Assembly: GCA_964468205.1 (NCBI GenBank)
Contig: CAYXVG010000021.1
Span: 1 to 64,000 of the forward strand
Length of the DNA stretch: 64,000 bases
Direction of reading: 5' to 3'
From: CAWELS01 sp964468205
GTDB lineage: Bacteria; Acidobacteriota; Terriglobia; Bryobacterales; Bryobacteraceae
The position numbers and the translations under genes are program-made. The number at the start of each line of letters is the position of its first letter. Position 1 is the stretch's first letter. Shown here piece after piece: positions 35,088 through 44,119 of the stretch. The notes beneath the pieces were generated by a model. It saw only the letters and a program-made list of their open reading frames with translations. It ran no database searches and had not been told where the DNA came from.

Positions 35088-35093
35088 TATGCT
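35088..35093 (+). promoter_or_regulatory. -10-like box before the GH10 gene
   Basis: TATGCT ends 9 bases before the ATG at 35103; no ribosome site is seen, so a leaderless message is possible. Confidence 0.4.
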
Positions 35094-35102
35094 GTAGACG
35101 AG

Positions 35103-36845
35103 ATGAAAAGACCTACTTGGCTGGTGTGCATGGCCGCCCTGATCGCGTGCGGCGGTCCGGACGGGGGCGTGGATTTTCTACTGGAGCAGCGGGACCTGCC
35201 AGGCTTTGCCATCAGCCAGGATTCCGCGGGCGCATTGGAGATGGTCGCCGCCAGCGGCCCGGGCTTCGAGGAGTCGCTTCACGTTCGTTCCACCGCGGAG
35301 AAAACGGCCGTAGTGGAGCATCCCGTCGAGGCGGAGCTTGCCAGTGGAGATGTCCTATCGGTGACGGTATTCGTTCGGGGTGCTGGCGGGCAATCCAATC
35401 CGGAGGTGAGGTTCGAGCCAGGGATTTCCCGCTTCTCCGCGGCGCTAAAGATGGCGGCTCCGGCCGGCGCGGAGTGGACGAAGTACCAGTATCCCTTCAA
35501 GCTGCGGCGCGACTATGCGCCAGGCGAGGCGAAGTTGTCGTTCCGTGTCACGGCTGGTGAGGTTGTCGAGGTAGGCGGCTTGAAACTCGTCCACCACGGG
35601 AAGAAAACCCGCGTTGCGGATCTTCCCTGCACGCGGCTCGACTATGACGGGAGCGGTGCGGACGCCGCCTGGCGGAAGGAAGCGGCGGCGAGGATCGAGA
35701 AGAACCGGAAGGGTAATCTCGCCGTCACGGTGAAGGACGCATCGGGTGAAGTGGTGAAAGACGCCGAAGTCCAGGTGCGGATGAAGAAGCACGCTTTCGG
35801 ATTCGGGTCGGCGGTGAATGTCCGGGCATTTCACAACCTGAGTGGAAATCTCGCCCGCGAGGATGTGGAGCGTTACCGGGCGGAGATTCCTCGCCTCTTC
35901 AACCGGGTTGTGTTTGAAAACGCGACCAAATGGCCGGCTTGGGAAGATCTCGAGTTGCAGCCGAAGACCATCGAGACGGTGGATTGGATGCTGGAGCGTG
36001 GCATTGCCGTGCGGGGCCATGTGCTCATTTGGCCCTCGTGGAGGTGGTTGCCGGAACGGCTCCGCGAATTCGAGGACGATCCGGCGGCACTGCGGAGAGA
36101 GTCGCTCGAGCACATCCGGGACGAGGTGACCGCGCTGCGCGGGAAGATCTTTGAATGGGATGTGATGAATGAGCCGTATTCCAACCACGACCTCATGGAC
36201 ATCGCCGGAGAGGAACTGATGGTGGAATGGTTCCGGGCGGCGCGCGAAGCGGATCCCAAGGCGAAGCTATATATCAATGACTTCGGAATCCTGACTGGGA
36301 ACAACGAGAAGCACCGCGACCACTATGAGAAGACAATCGCCTACCTGTTGGAAAAGGGCGCTCCGCTTGACGGCATCGGCTTGCAGGGGCATTTCTCGAG
36401 CGAAGTGACCCCTCCCGAGGAGTTGCTGCGCCGGCTGGACCGTTTCGCCAGGTTTGGGAAAGACCTGCAGGTTACCGAGTTCGATATCGACACCGTGGAC
36501 GCGCAGCTTCAGGCTGACTACACCCGCGACGCCATGACCGCCCTCTTCAGCCACCCGGCGGTAACCGGCTTCGTGATGTGGGGTTTCTGGGAGGGCCGTC
36601 ACTGGAAACCAACTGGGGCGATGTATGAAAAGGACTGGTCGCCGAAGCCGAACGCCAAGGTCTATGAGGACCTGGTGTTCAAGACCTGGTGGACCGAAGA
36701 GTCCGGCCAAACGGACGGTGAGGGCCGCTATGCGGTTCGTGGGTTCATCGGCGAGTACGAAGTGGAAGTGAAACGCGGGGATGCCGTGCGCAAGGTGGAG
36801 GTGACGCTGCCGTGCGAAGGCGCGGCTGTCAGTGTCGAGTTGTAG
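35103..36845 (+). CDS. GH10 endo-xylanase lipoprotein
   Basis: A 580-residue protein. The N-terminus has a lipobox (AALIAC followed by GG), predicting a lipid-anchored protein. Residues about 25-185 look like a carbohydrate-binding or Ig-type beta-sandwich. The GH10 barrel follows, with the acid/base Glu in WDVMNEPYS and the nucleophile Glu in LQVTEFDID. VMWGFWEGRHW is the typical C-terminal barrel segment. GH10 enzymes hydrolyse beta-1,4-xylan. A short carboxypeptidase-regulatory-like tail (about 535-580) ends the protein. It is divergent from the BlaI/M56 pair and upstream of ribulokinase. Confidence 0.87.
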   Translation: MKRPTWLVCMAALIACGGPDGGVDFLLEQRDLPGFAISQDSAGALEMVAASGPGFEESLHVRSTAEKTAVVEHPVEAELASGDVLSVTVFVRGAGGQSNPEVRFEPGISRFSAALKMAAPAGAEWTKYQYPFKLRRDYAPGEAKLSFRVTAGEVVEVGGLKLVHHGKKTRVADLPCTRLDYDGSGADAAWRKEAAARIEKNRKGNLAVTVKDASGEVVKDAEVQVRMKKHAFGFGSAVNVRAFHNLSGNLAREDVERYRAEIPRLFNRVVFENATKWPAWEDLELQPKTIETVDWMLERGIAVRGHVLIWPSWRWLPERLREFEDDPAALRRESLEHIRDEVTALRGKIFEWDVMNEPYSNHDLMDIAGEELMVEWFRAAREADPKAKLYINDFGILTGNNEKHRDHYEKTIAYLLEKGAPLDGIGLQGHFSSEVTPPEELLRRLDRFARFGKDLQVTEFDIDTVDAQLQADYTRDAMTALFSHPAVTGFVMWGFWEGRHWKPTGAMYEKDWSPKPNAKVYEDLVFKTWWTEESGQTDGEGRYAVRGFIGEYEVEVKRGDAVRKVEVTLPCEGAAVSVEL

Positions 36846-36925
36846 CGCTTCGATGGGGCGGTTGGTGAAGGTGGATTCACGGGGATGATATTTTAGGGGA
36901 TCGAATTGGAAGGAGAGTGACCCCT

Positions 36926-38506
36926 ATGGCGGTTGTGGCCGGTGTTGACTATGGGACGTTGAACGTTCGGGTTTCGATTGTGGATAGCGAGAAGGGGCGG
37001 CTGGCATCAGCCGTAAGCGAGTACCCGCTGCACCGGAAACGGGAAGATCCCGACCACGCGACGCAGAGTCATGCGGATCACATGACCGCTCTCGCGGCCG
37101 CCATGCGGGAGGCGCTCGAAAAGGCCGGTGTTGCGGGTGAGGACGTGGCTGCGCTGGCGCTTGACACGACGGGTTCGAGCGTGATCCCCGCCGGAGAAAA
37201 CCTCGAGCCGCTGGACGACTACTATCTGTGGTGCGACCACCGCGCCCACCGGGAGGCCGCCGAAATCACCGCAACGGCCCACGCCGAAGGGCTACAGGCG
37301 ATCCACTGGTGCGGCGGGGTCTACTCCTCGGAGTGGGGTTTTTCGAAGCTGCTGCATTGGCTTCGCAACAATCCGGAGAAGCGCGAGCGGATGGTGACAG
37401 CGCTCGAACACTGCGACATGGTTGCGGCGGTATTGACCGGCAAGAAGAACCTCGACGAGTTGCCGCGCAGCGTGTGCGCGATGGGTCACAAGTGGATGTG
37501 GAATGCGGACCTCGGAGGCTTGCCTGGCGAAGACTTCCTGGTCAAAGTAGACGATTTGTTCACGGGCGTGCGGGAGAAGCTTCGTGGGCGCTACGAGACC
37601 TCCGACGCCATTGCCGGGGAACTGACGCCGGAATGGGCGGAGCCGCTTGGACTGAGACCGGGCATTCCGATACCGGTGGGAGCGTTTGACGCGCATTGGG
37701 ATGCGATTGGGGCCGGTATCCGCGAGGGCGATGTGGTCAACGTCGTCGGCACGTCGACCTGCATCATGGCGATCGCAAAGGAGACGGAGCTGATCCCCGG
37801 CGTCTGCGGCGTGGTGCAGGGATCGATTCATCCGCAATACGCGGGAATCGAAGCCGGACTTTCGGCCACCGGCGACATCTTTGACGCCATCGCGAGGCGC
37901 GCCGGCACGACCGTCGCGGAACTGTCGCAGGGCATCGGCGAGTTCAAGGGCGGGCAGACGGGCCTGCTCCGCCTGACGTGGGACAACGGGGACCGGACGG
38001 TGCTGGTGAATCCGAACCTCGGCGGGATCACCCTCGGCTGGAATCTCACCCACACGGCCCAGGATGAGCTGTTCGCCGCCATCGAGGGCACGGCGTTTCA
38101 CACCCGCGTCATTCTCGAGCGCATGGGGGAGCACGGCGTCTCGATCCGGCGCGTGATCAACGGCGGCGGCATTCCGCAGCGAAACGAGACGCTCAACCGC
38201 GTCTATGCGAACGTGCTCAACAAGCCGGTGCTGGTGCCGGAGAGCGAGGTGACAAGCCTTGGCTCGGCGATCTTCGCGTTTCTGGCGGCGGGAGTGTTTG
38301 AGACGGTGGAGGAGGCGCAGGACAAGCTTTGTCCGAACTACCGCGTGATCGAGCCGGACGCGGCCGAGGCAACCGTCTACGAGGACCTGTACCCGCTCTA
38401 TAAGCGCCTCTACTTTGCGTTCGGCCAGCCGGGCTCTGATGCCGCGGCGATCGGCCACGTGCTGCCAAAACTGCGCGAGATTGCGGCGAAGCGTCAGGCG
38501 GGTTAG
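36926..38506 (+). CDS. araB: Ribulokinase (FGGY family)
   Basis: A 526-residue kinase of L-ribulose in L-arabinose catabolism. The N-terminal GVDYGTLNVRVSIVD and TTGSSVIP motifs and the C-terminal GTSTCIMAIA, GIEAGLSATGDIFDA and RVINGGGIPQRNETLNRVYANVL match the ribulokinase branch of FGGY. ATG 36926 is preferred to a GTG at 36917 because AGGAG (36911-36915) is correctly spaced. No epimerase (AraD) is seen nearby; an arabinose/fucose-type isomerase lies at 44116-45600. Confidence 0.9.
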   Translation: MAVVAGVDYGTLNVRVSIVDSEKGRLASAVSEYPLHRKREDPDHATQSHADHMTALAAAMREALEKAGVAGEDVAALALDTTGSSVIPAGENLEPLDDYYLWCDHRAHREAAEITATAHAEGLQAIHWCGGVYSSEWGFSKLLHWLRNNPEKRERMVTALEHCDMVAAVLTGKKNLDELPRSVCAMGHKWMWNADLGGLPGEDFLVKVDDLFTGVREKLRGRYETSDAIAGELTPEWAEPLGLRPGIPIPVGAFDAHWDAIGAGIREGDVVNVVGTSTCIMAIAKETELIPGVCGVVQGSIHPQYAGIEAGLSATGDIFDAIARRAGTTVAELSQGIGEFKGGQTGLLRLTWDNGDRTVLVNPNLGGITLGWNLTHTAQDELFAAIEGTAFHTRVILERMGEHGVSIRRVINGGGIPQRNETLNRVYANVLNKPVLVPESEVTSLGSAIFAFLAAGVFETVEEAQDKLCPNYRVIEPDAAEATVYEDLYPLYKRLYFAFGQPGSDAAAIGHVLPKLREIAAKRQAG

Positions 38507-38629
38507 TTTCAACTGCAACGCCGGTTGCGGCGGCTGGCGCGCGGGCTCCAGCTCAGCTCCTGCACGGCCGCGAGACGCCGTACAATCGAAGAAGCAGCGA
38601 AGGCTCTCGCGGAAAGGGAAAAACAACAC

Positions 38630-40369
38630 GTGACAAGAACAACCGTGGCGCTATTGTGCGCCCTCTCTCCACTGGCGATAAACGCTTGGGGGGCTGAGCG
38701 GGACTGGGTCAAGAAGAGCAATGAGCACGCCCGGGTGCTGCTCGAGGCGATGGCGCGCACCTCGCCGGAGTCGGCGGCCAGGTATGGCGTCGAAGGGGTG
38801 GACGAGGAGATCTCCGATCGGAAGCCGGGGTTCCGGGAGAGGAACCGCCGCGTAACTTTGGAGGCGCAGGCCGAGCTACGACAGCGATTTGCCGCGGAAG
38901 ACGACCCCCGCGTGAAGCAGGATCTCGAAATCATGCTCGATGCGGTGGCCCTCAGCCTCAAGGAAGACGAGTTGCGGGAAAAGCTGAACGTTCCCTTTCA
39001 TGATTTGAGCCGGTCGGTCTTTTTCAGCCTCCAGTCGCTGCTTGACGACCGCGTGAGCGCGTCCCGGCGCCCCGCGGCCGTTGTGCGGCTGCGGCGTTAT
39101 GCCGGCATGGAAGAGGGTTACGAGCCGATAACGCGGCTGGCCGCGGCCGATACGCGCGCCGCCTTCGGGAAGGGACTCACCCCGCCTTTCCGGGGGCGCG
39201 TCGAGAAGAGCTTGGCGGACTCGCGGCACATCCTCGACGGGCTGGAGCCTCTTTTTGCGAAGTACGAGCTTTCGGGGTATGAAGACGCGCTCGCGACCAT
39301 CAAGAAACAGCTCTCCGAATACCAGGACTTCGTCCGGAAGGAAGTGCTGCCCAAGGCCCGCGAGGACCACCGGCAGCCGCCGGAGCTTTACGCCATCGCG
39401 CTCCGGAACTTCGGGATCGACATCCCGCCGGAAGAGCTATCGAATCAGGCCCACGGCGCCTTCCGCGAAATCCAGTTGCAGATGGAGGAGATCGGCGCCG
39501 CGATCGCCCGGGAACGGGGCTGGACAGCCAGCGGGTACCGCGATGTGATCCGCAGGTTGAAACAGAAGCAGCTTGTCGGCGAGGAGATTCTGCCGCACTA
39601 CCACGCGCGGCTGGCTGAGATTGAGAAGATCGTCCAGCGCGAGGACCTTGTGACGCTGCCGGACCGGGCGGCCACGATCCGGCTGGCCAGCGAGGCCGAG
39701 AGCGCGGCGTCGCCCGCCCCGCACATGTCGCCGCCGCGGCTGGTCGGCAATACCGGTGAGCGCGGGGAGTTTGTGCTGCCGCTTCGCGTGCCGGACGCCG
39801 AAGGCAATATGCAGGGCTTTGACGATTTCACCTTTAACGCCGCGTCGTGGACGCTCACGGTGCACGAAGCGCGTCCCGGCCACGAGATGCAGTTCGCGTC
39901 GATGGTGGAGACCGGCGTATCTACGGCGCGGGCCATCTTCGCGTTCAACTCGACGAACGTGGAGGGGTGGGCGCTCTACTCGGAGAGTTTCTTGAAACCC
40001 TATATGCCGCTGGAAGGGCAGTTGATCTCGCTCCAGCACCGGCTGCTGCGGGCAGCGCGCTCGTTTCTCGATCCGGAGCTGCAGTCGGGCAAGGTGACGC
40101 CGGAGGAGGCGATGCGGGTTCTGACCGAGGACGTCGTTGTTTCCGAAGCGATGGCGCGGCAGGAGGTGGAGCGGTATACGTTTCGCATGCCGGGCCAAGC
40201 TTGCTCCTATTTTTACGGATACAGCCGCATGATCGCTTTGCGGGCCGAGATCCAAAAAGCGATGGGGGCCGGATTCGACCGGAAGCGCTTCCATGATTTC
40301 GTGCTGGCGCAGGGGCTGCTGCCCCCGTCGCTGCTGCGGAAGGCCGTGCTCGAAGAGTTCGTACGGTAA
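38630..40369 (+). CDS. Exported DUF885 family protein, probable metallopeptidase
   Basis: A 579-residue protein. The GTG at 38630 follows AAGGGA and exposes a signal peptide (TRTTVALLCALSPLAINAWGAE), whereas the longer reading does not. The putative zinc motif HEARPGHEMQF (about 413-423) corresponds to the HEGxPGH motif of DUF885. NSTNVEGWALYSESFLKP and PGQACSYFYGYSRMIALR are family-conserved. DUF885 proteins are thought to be metallopeptidases. A -10-like TACAAT lies at 38581-38586. The link to neighbouring glycan genes is positional only. Confidence 0.82.
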   Translation: MTRTTVALLCALSPLAINAWGAERDWVKKSNEHARVLLEAMARTSPESAARYGVEGVDEEISDRKPGFRERNRRVTLEAQAELRQRFAAEDDPRVKQDLEIMLDAVALSLKEDELREKLNVPFHDLSRSVFFSLQSLLDDRVSASRRPAAVVRLRRYAGMEEGYEPITRLAAADTRAAFGKGLTPPFRGRVEKSLADSRHILDGLEPLFAKYELSGYEDALATIKKQLSEYQDFVRKEVLPKAREDHRQPPELYAIALRNFGIDIPPEELSNQAHGAFREIQLQMEEIGAAIARERGWTASGYRDVIRRLKQKQLVGEEILPHYHARLAEIEKIVQREDLVTLPDRAATIRLASEAESAASPAPHMSPPRLVGNTGERGEFVLPLRVPDAEGNMQGFDDFTFNAASWTLTVHEARPGHEMQFASMVETGVSTARAIFAFNSTNVEGWALYSESFLKPYMPLEGQLISLQHRLLRAARSFLDPELQSGKVTPEEAMRVLTEDVVVSEAMARQEVERYTFRMPGQACSYFYGYSRMIALRAEIQKAMGAGFDRKRFHDFVLAQGLLPPSLLRKAVLEEFVR

Positions 40370-40421
40370 CCCGGCCGCGCCCGCTGGAGAGTCCGCCCGC
40401 CCACCCGGACCTGGCCTTCAG

Positions 40422-40427
40422 TAAACT
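40422..40427 (+). promoter_or_regulatory. -10-like box before the clan-A glycosidase
   Basis: TAAACT ends 10 bases before the ATG at 40438, and no Shine-Dalgarno sequence is present. Confidence 0.35.
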
Positions 40428-40437
40428 GATAGGCGCT

Positions 40438-41823
40438 ATGAATATCAGTCGCAGAGCGGCGTTGATGACGCCCGTGGCGCTGGCGGGCGCGGTGGCCGCT
40501 GGCGGGAGAAAGCTCCGGCCGAAAACCCCGAAGGAGATAGCGGCATCGCCCATTTGCATCGGATTCGAGACACTCGACCGCCAGATGTTCGACCCCGATC
40601 GCACCTATCCGCTCCTGGCGAAGCTCGGCGTGAAATGGGCGCGCTGCCAGACCGGATGGGCCCGCACCGAGACGCGAAAGGGCGAATATGAGTTCGCTTG
40701 GCTCGACAAGGTGGTCGATTCTCTGCTCGGCATCGGCATCCAGCCCTGGTTCAACCTCGGCTACGGCAACCGGCTCTATTCGCCGGATGCGCCGCACGAA
40801 AGCGCCGTCGGCTGGGCGCCGCTGTATACCCTCGAGCAGCGCCAGGCCTGGGTCCGTTATGTCGGGATTCTGGCGGAGCGCTATGGCGGGCGCGTGAAGC
40901 ACTGGGAGATCTGGAACGAGGCGAACTATCCGAAGTTCTGGCTGCCGGACCCACCTGACGCCGACAGCTACATGGATCTCGTGAAACTGACCGTACCGTT
41001 GATCCGCAAGCGGGTCCCGGGTGTCACGATCATCGGCGGAGCGCAATCCGGCCTCGGCAAGCTGGACTGGGTGGAGCGCTGTTTCCAGCTTGGATTGGCG
41101 GATTATTCGGAGAAATACTCTTTCCATCCATATCGACCGATCCCGGAGTCGGGTTACCGGACGGAATTGGCGGGGCTGCGCGGCCTTGTCAACCGGTACG
41201 CTCCCGGGATGGGGCTGTGGCAGGGTGAGAACGGCGCACCGTCGGTTTCGGGAAGTGCGGGCGCCCTTTCGCAGTATCCGTGGACGGAAAAGAAACAAGC
41301 GAAGTGGCTGCTGCGGCGTCTGATGGCGGATCTCGCGTGCGACATCGAATTGACCAGCTATTTCCATGCGACCGATATGCGGAACTACATTTGGGGGACG
41401 GGGGCGACCGGGCAGACCAACTTCAAGGGCGTGATCAACGCGGAGGACTATTCACCGAAAGAGTCGTACTTCGCGCTCCAGAATCTTTGCACGCTTTTTG
41501 ATGCGGAGACGCGGCGGGAGGAACTGCTGCTGCGATTGAACGACGAATCGTTGTGGAGCGCTTCCTTCGTCCGGAACGGCCGCCCGCTGTATGTGTATTG
41601 GTCGCCGGCGGACCTGCATGGAGAGTTCGCCGCGCGCAACGTGAACATCAGCGTCTGGTCGGGCGGCGCCGCGGAACTGAGCCGCCCGGTGCTGGTGGAC
41701 CTCTGCACCGGATCGATCCATGATCTGCCCGAGGGGCGGAAGGAAGCCGGCTACTGGCATCTGAAGGGGGCCCCGCTCCGGGACTATCCGCTGGTGATCA
41801 CCGACGCTGAGGTGGTGTCATGA
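40438..41823 (+). CDS. Tat-type secreted clan-A glycoside hydrolase, GH39-like
   Basis: A 461-residue protein with an N-terminal twin-arginine-like signal (ISRRAALMTPVALAG). The (beta/alpha)8 pattern carries an acid/base Glu in HWEIWNEANYP (about 156-166) and a probable nucleophile Glu in LWQGENGAP. GH39 members include beta-xylosidases and iduronidases, so a role in xylan or related glycans suits the GH10 neighbour. Family placement is moderate because I cannot separate GH39 from other clan-A families by eye. Its stop overlaps the ThuA start (ATGA at 41820-41823). Confidence 0.72.
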   Translation: MNISRRAALMTPVALAGAVAAGGRKLRPKTPKEIAASPICIGFETLDRQMFDPDRTYPLLAKLGVKWARCQTGWARTETRKGEYEFAWLDKVVDSLLGIGIQPWFNLGYGNRLYSPDAPHESAVGWAPLYTLEQRQAWVRYVGILAERYGGRVKHWEIWNEANYPKFWLPDPPDADSYMDLVKLTVPLIRKRVPGVTIIGGAQSGLGKLDWVERCFQLGLADYSEKYSFHPYRPIPESGYRTELAGLRGLVNRYAPGMGLWQGENGAPSVSGSAGALSQYPWTEKKQAKWLLRRLMADLACDIELTSYFHATDMRNYIWGTGATGQTNFKGVINAEDYSPKESYFALQNLCTLFDAETRREELLLRLNDESLWSASFVRNGRPLYVYWSPADLHGEFAARNVNISVWSGGAAELSRPVLVDLCTGSIHDLPEGRKEAGYWHLKGAPLRDYPLVITDAEVVS

Positions 41824-42842
41824 TTTTTGCGTTTCTGCTCCTGGCTCTCCCGCTGTTCGCGGCGGAGGAATGGCTCGTCTTCGAGGGTGGCAGCGGTCCG
41901 GGTGCGGGCAAGCACGTCGTGCTCGTCTCGGGTGACGAGGAGTACCGTTCGGAAGAGGCCCTGCCGCAGCTTGCCAAGATACTGTCGAAGCATCATGGTT
42001 TCCGCTGCACGGTGCTGTTCGCGATCGACCCCGCGAGCGGCGTGATCAACCCAGAGGTGACCAACAACATTCCCGGGCTCGAGGCCCTGGAGGACGCCGG
42101 CCTCATGATTATCGCCACCCGTTTTCGGAACCTGCCGGACGAGCAGATGAAATACATCGACGAGTATGTGCATTCGGGCCGCCCGGTAATCGGCCTTCGC
42201 ACGGCGACCCACGCTTTCAACTTCCCCGAGGACAGCGGCAGCCACTACAAACACTACGGCTGGAGGAGCAAGGAATGGGACGGCGGTTTCGGCCGGCAGG
42301 TGCTGGGTGAAACCTGGATCAGCCACCACGGCCATCACAAGGTGCAGAGCACTCGCGGCGTGATCGCGAAGGGCAACGAGGATCATCCTATCGTTCGCGG
42401 CTGCGACGGCATCTGGGGGCCGACCGACGTCTACACGGTGGAGTTGCCGCTTTGCGACTCGTGCGAGGCGTTGGTGATGGGACAGGTGCTGGAAGGTATG
42501 AATCCGGATGATAAGCCGGTGGCGGGAGACTACGTCCAGAAGACCCGCCGTGGGGAGATCCGCAAAACGCCGAACGATCCGATGATGCCCGTAGCCTGGA
42601 CGAAGCGGTTCACCGGCCGGAACGGGAAGGCGGCCCGCGTGTTCACAACCACGATGGGTGCGGCGAGCGACCTGGAGAGCGAGGGCTTCCGGCGCCTGGT
42701 GGTGAACGCCGTGTACTGGGCGGTTGGAATGGAGGACAAGATTCCGGCTCGTGCGAAGGTTGATCTGGTTGGCGACTTTGAGCCGTCGTTTTTCGGATTT
42801 GGGGAATTCAGAAAAGGGTTGCGGCCGGCTGACTACCGTTAA
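41820..42842 (+). CDS. Secreted ThuA-domain protein
   Basis: A 340-residue protein with a short signal peptide (MIFAFLLLALPLFAAEE). The glutamine-amidotransferase-like ThuA fold is indicated by HVVLVSGDEEYRSEEALPQLAKIL, a run of hydrophobic strands, and GRPVIGLRTATHAF. ThuA was named from trehalose utilisation, but exported members are widespread and uncharacterised. It is coupled to the glycosidase upstream, so action on released sugar is plausible. It converges with the MFS gene 20 bases away. Confidence 0.83.
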   Translation: MIFAFLLLALPLFAAEEWLVFEGGSGPGAGKHVVLVSGDEEYRSEEALPQLAKILSKHHGFRCTVLFAIDPASGVINPEVTNNIPGLEALEDAGLMIIATRFRNLPDEQMKYIDEYVHSGRPVIGLRTATHAFNFPEDSGSHYKHYGWRSKEWDGGFGRQVLGETWISHHGHHKVQSTRGVIAKGNEDHPIVRGCDGIWGPTDVYTVELPLCDSCEALVMGQVLEGMNPDDKPVAGDYVQKTRRGEIRKTPNDPMMPVAWTKRFTGRNGKAARVFTTTMGAASDLESEGFRRLVVNAVYWAVGMEDKIPARAKVDLVGDFEPSFFGFGEFRKGLRPADYR

Positions 42843-42862
42843 CGGGCGCGTCCGCCGGAGCT

Positions 42863-44119
42863 TCACCCGCCTCGGATCGGCTCAATCCGCGGGATGGTGA
42901 CCAGCATGATCACGAGGGCGAGAGGATAGAGGATCCCGCACGCCAGAATCGGCGGAGTAAACGAGACCGACTCCACGATTGCTCCCACCAGAAGCCCGGA
43001 GAGAGCGCCGCCAATGCCGCCAGCTGTCCCCGAGAGGCCGACCACCGTTCCCACGCTGGCCGCCGGAAACAGATCTCCGATCATCGTCATGTAATTCGTC
43101 ATCCAGAATCCGTGCGCGAACATCAGGCCGGCGAGCAGCACCACGGCCCACAGGGCGTCCGGCGCCACGAGGGCCAGCACGGACACCGGGGTGAAGAAAG
43201 CGGCGGCGGCCATAATTGTCTTTCGGGCGCGGTTGATTGACCAGCCGCGCCGCACCAGGCGGTCGGAGAGCGCGCCGCCGGCCAGCGATGAAATCCCGAG
43301 GGTGAGGAAAGGGATCCACGTCAGGCGGCCAATGTCCTCGATCGAGGCGCCGCGTTCGCGGCTCAGGTACTGCGGAATCCAGAACATGTAGAAATAGAAG
43401 ACCGGATCGAGCAGGAAGCGCATGGCGAGCAGCCCCCATACCTCGCGGAGAGCAAGCAGCCGCCGCCATGGCCAGGGGCGCGCCGTTTTGGGTTCGATAC
43501 GGCCGGCGAGGATGTATTCTCTTTCCTGTTCGCTCACCAGCGGGGACTCGGAGGGTTGGCGGAAAAAGAGCAGCCACGTTACGACCCAGGCCGCGCCGGC
43601 GAACCCGGTGATGATGAAGGCTCCGCGCCAACCGGTGTGGGAAGCCGCCCACACAATCACGGGCGGAGCGAGCACCGCGCCGATGGCTGATCCGCCCGTG
43701 GTGGCGATACCCATGGCAAAGGCGCGCTCGCGGGCGGGGAACCATTCGAGGATGCCTTTTGCCGCGCCCGGAAAGCATCCTCCTTCGCCAACGCCGAGCA
43801 GGAAGCGCGCGGTGGTGAGCTGCATGCTGTTGCGGACGCCGGCGTGGAGTAGGCTTGCGACGGTCCAGAAGGCGACGGTGATGCCGAGGCCGCGGCGCGT
43901 TCCAAGCCGGTCCATGAGCCGCCCGCCGAGAGTGAACATCACGCTGTAGGCGATGGTGAAGGCCGAGACGGCGTGGGAATACTCAATGTTCGACATGCCG
44001 AGATCGGCGAGGATCTCGGGCGCGAGGACCGAGAGCACCTGCCGGTCAAAGAAGCTGAGGGCCGCGGCGCCGAAGAGCAGCCCGGCGATCCACCAGCGGA
44101 ATCCGCGGATGGGCTTCAT
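42863..44119 (-). CDS. MFS transporter, anion:cation symporter-type sugar-acid carrier
   Basis: A 418-residue protein with about 12 membrane helices. The signature between helices 2 and 3 (GGRLMDRLGTRRGLG) and GVGEGGCFPGAAKGILEWFPARERAFAMGI match the ACS family, which includes hexuronate and glucarate carriers. The start at 44119 overlaps the stop of the isomerase gene (ATGA). A longer reading would lie within that gene and is rejected. It is the last gene of the sulfatase-isomerase-MFS operon and probably imports the sugar that the isomerase uses. Confidence 0.87.
   Translation of the reverse strand: MKPIRGFRWWIAGLLFGAAALSFFDRQVLSVLAPEILADLGMSNIEYSHAVSAFTIAYSVMFTLGGRLMDRLGTRRGLGITVAFWTVASLLHAGVRNSMQLTTARFLLGVGEGGCFPGAAKGILEWFPARERAFAMGIATTGGSAIGAVLAPPVIVWAASHTGWRGAFIITGFAGAAWVVTWLLFFRQPSESPLVSEQEREYILAGRIEPKTARPWPWRRLLALREVWGLLAMRFLLDPVFYFYMFWIPQYLSRERGASIEDIGRLTWIPFLTLGISSLAGGALSDRLVRRGWSINRARKTIMAAAAFFTPVSVLALVAPDALWAVVLLAGLMFAHGFWMTNYMTMIGDLFPAASVGTVVGLSGTAGGIGGALSGLLVGAIVESVSFTPPILACGILYPLALVIMLVTIPRIEPIRGG

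Noticed and set aside
37292..38629. 445-residue frame antisense to ribulokinase
   Set aside because: Shadow of araB, with no domain and low-complexity Arg/His-rich translation.
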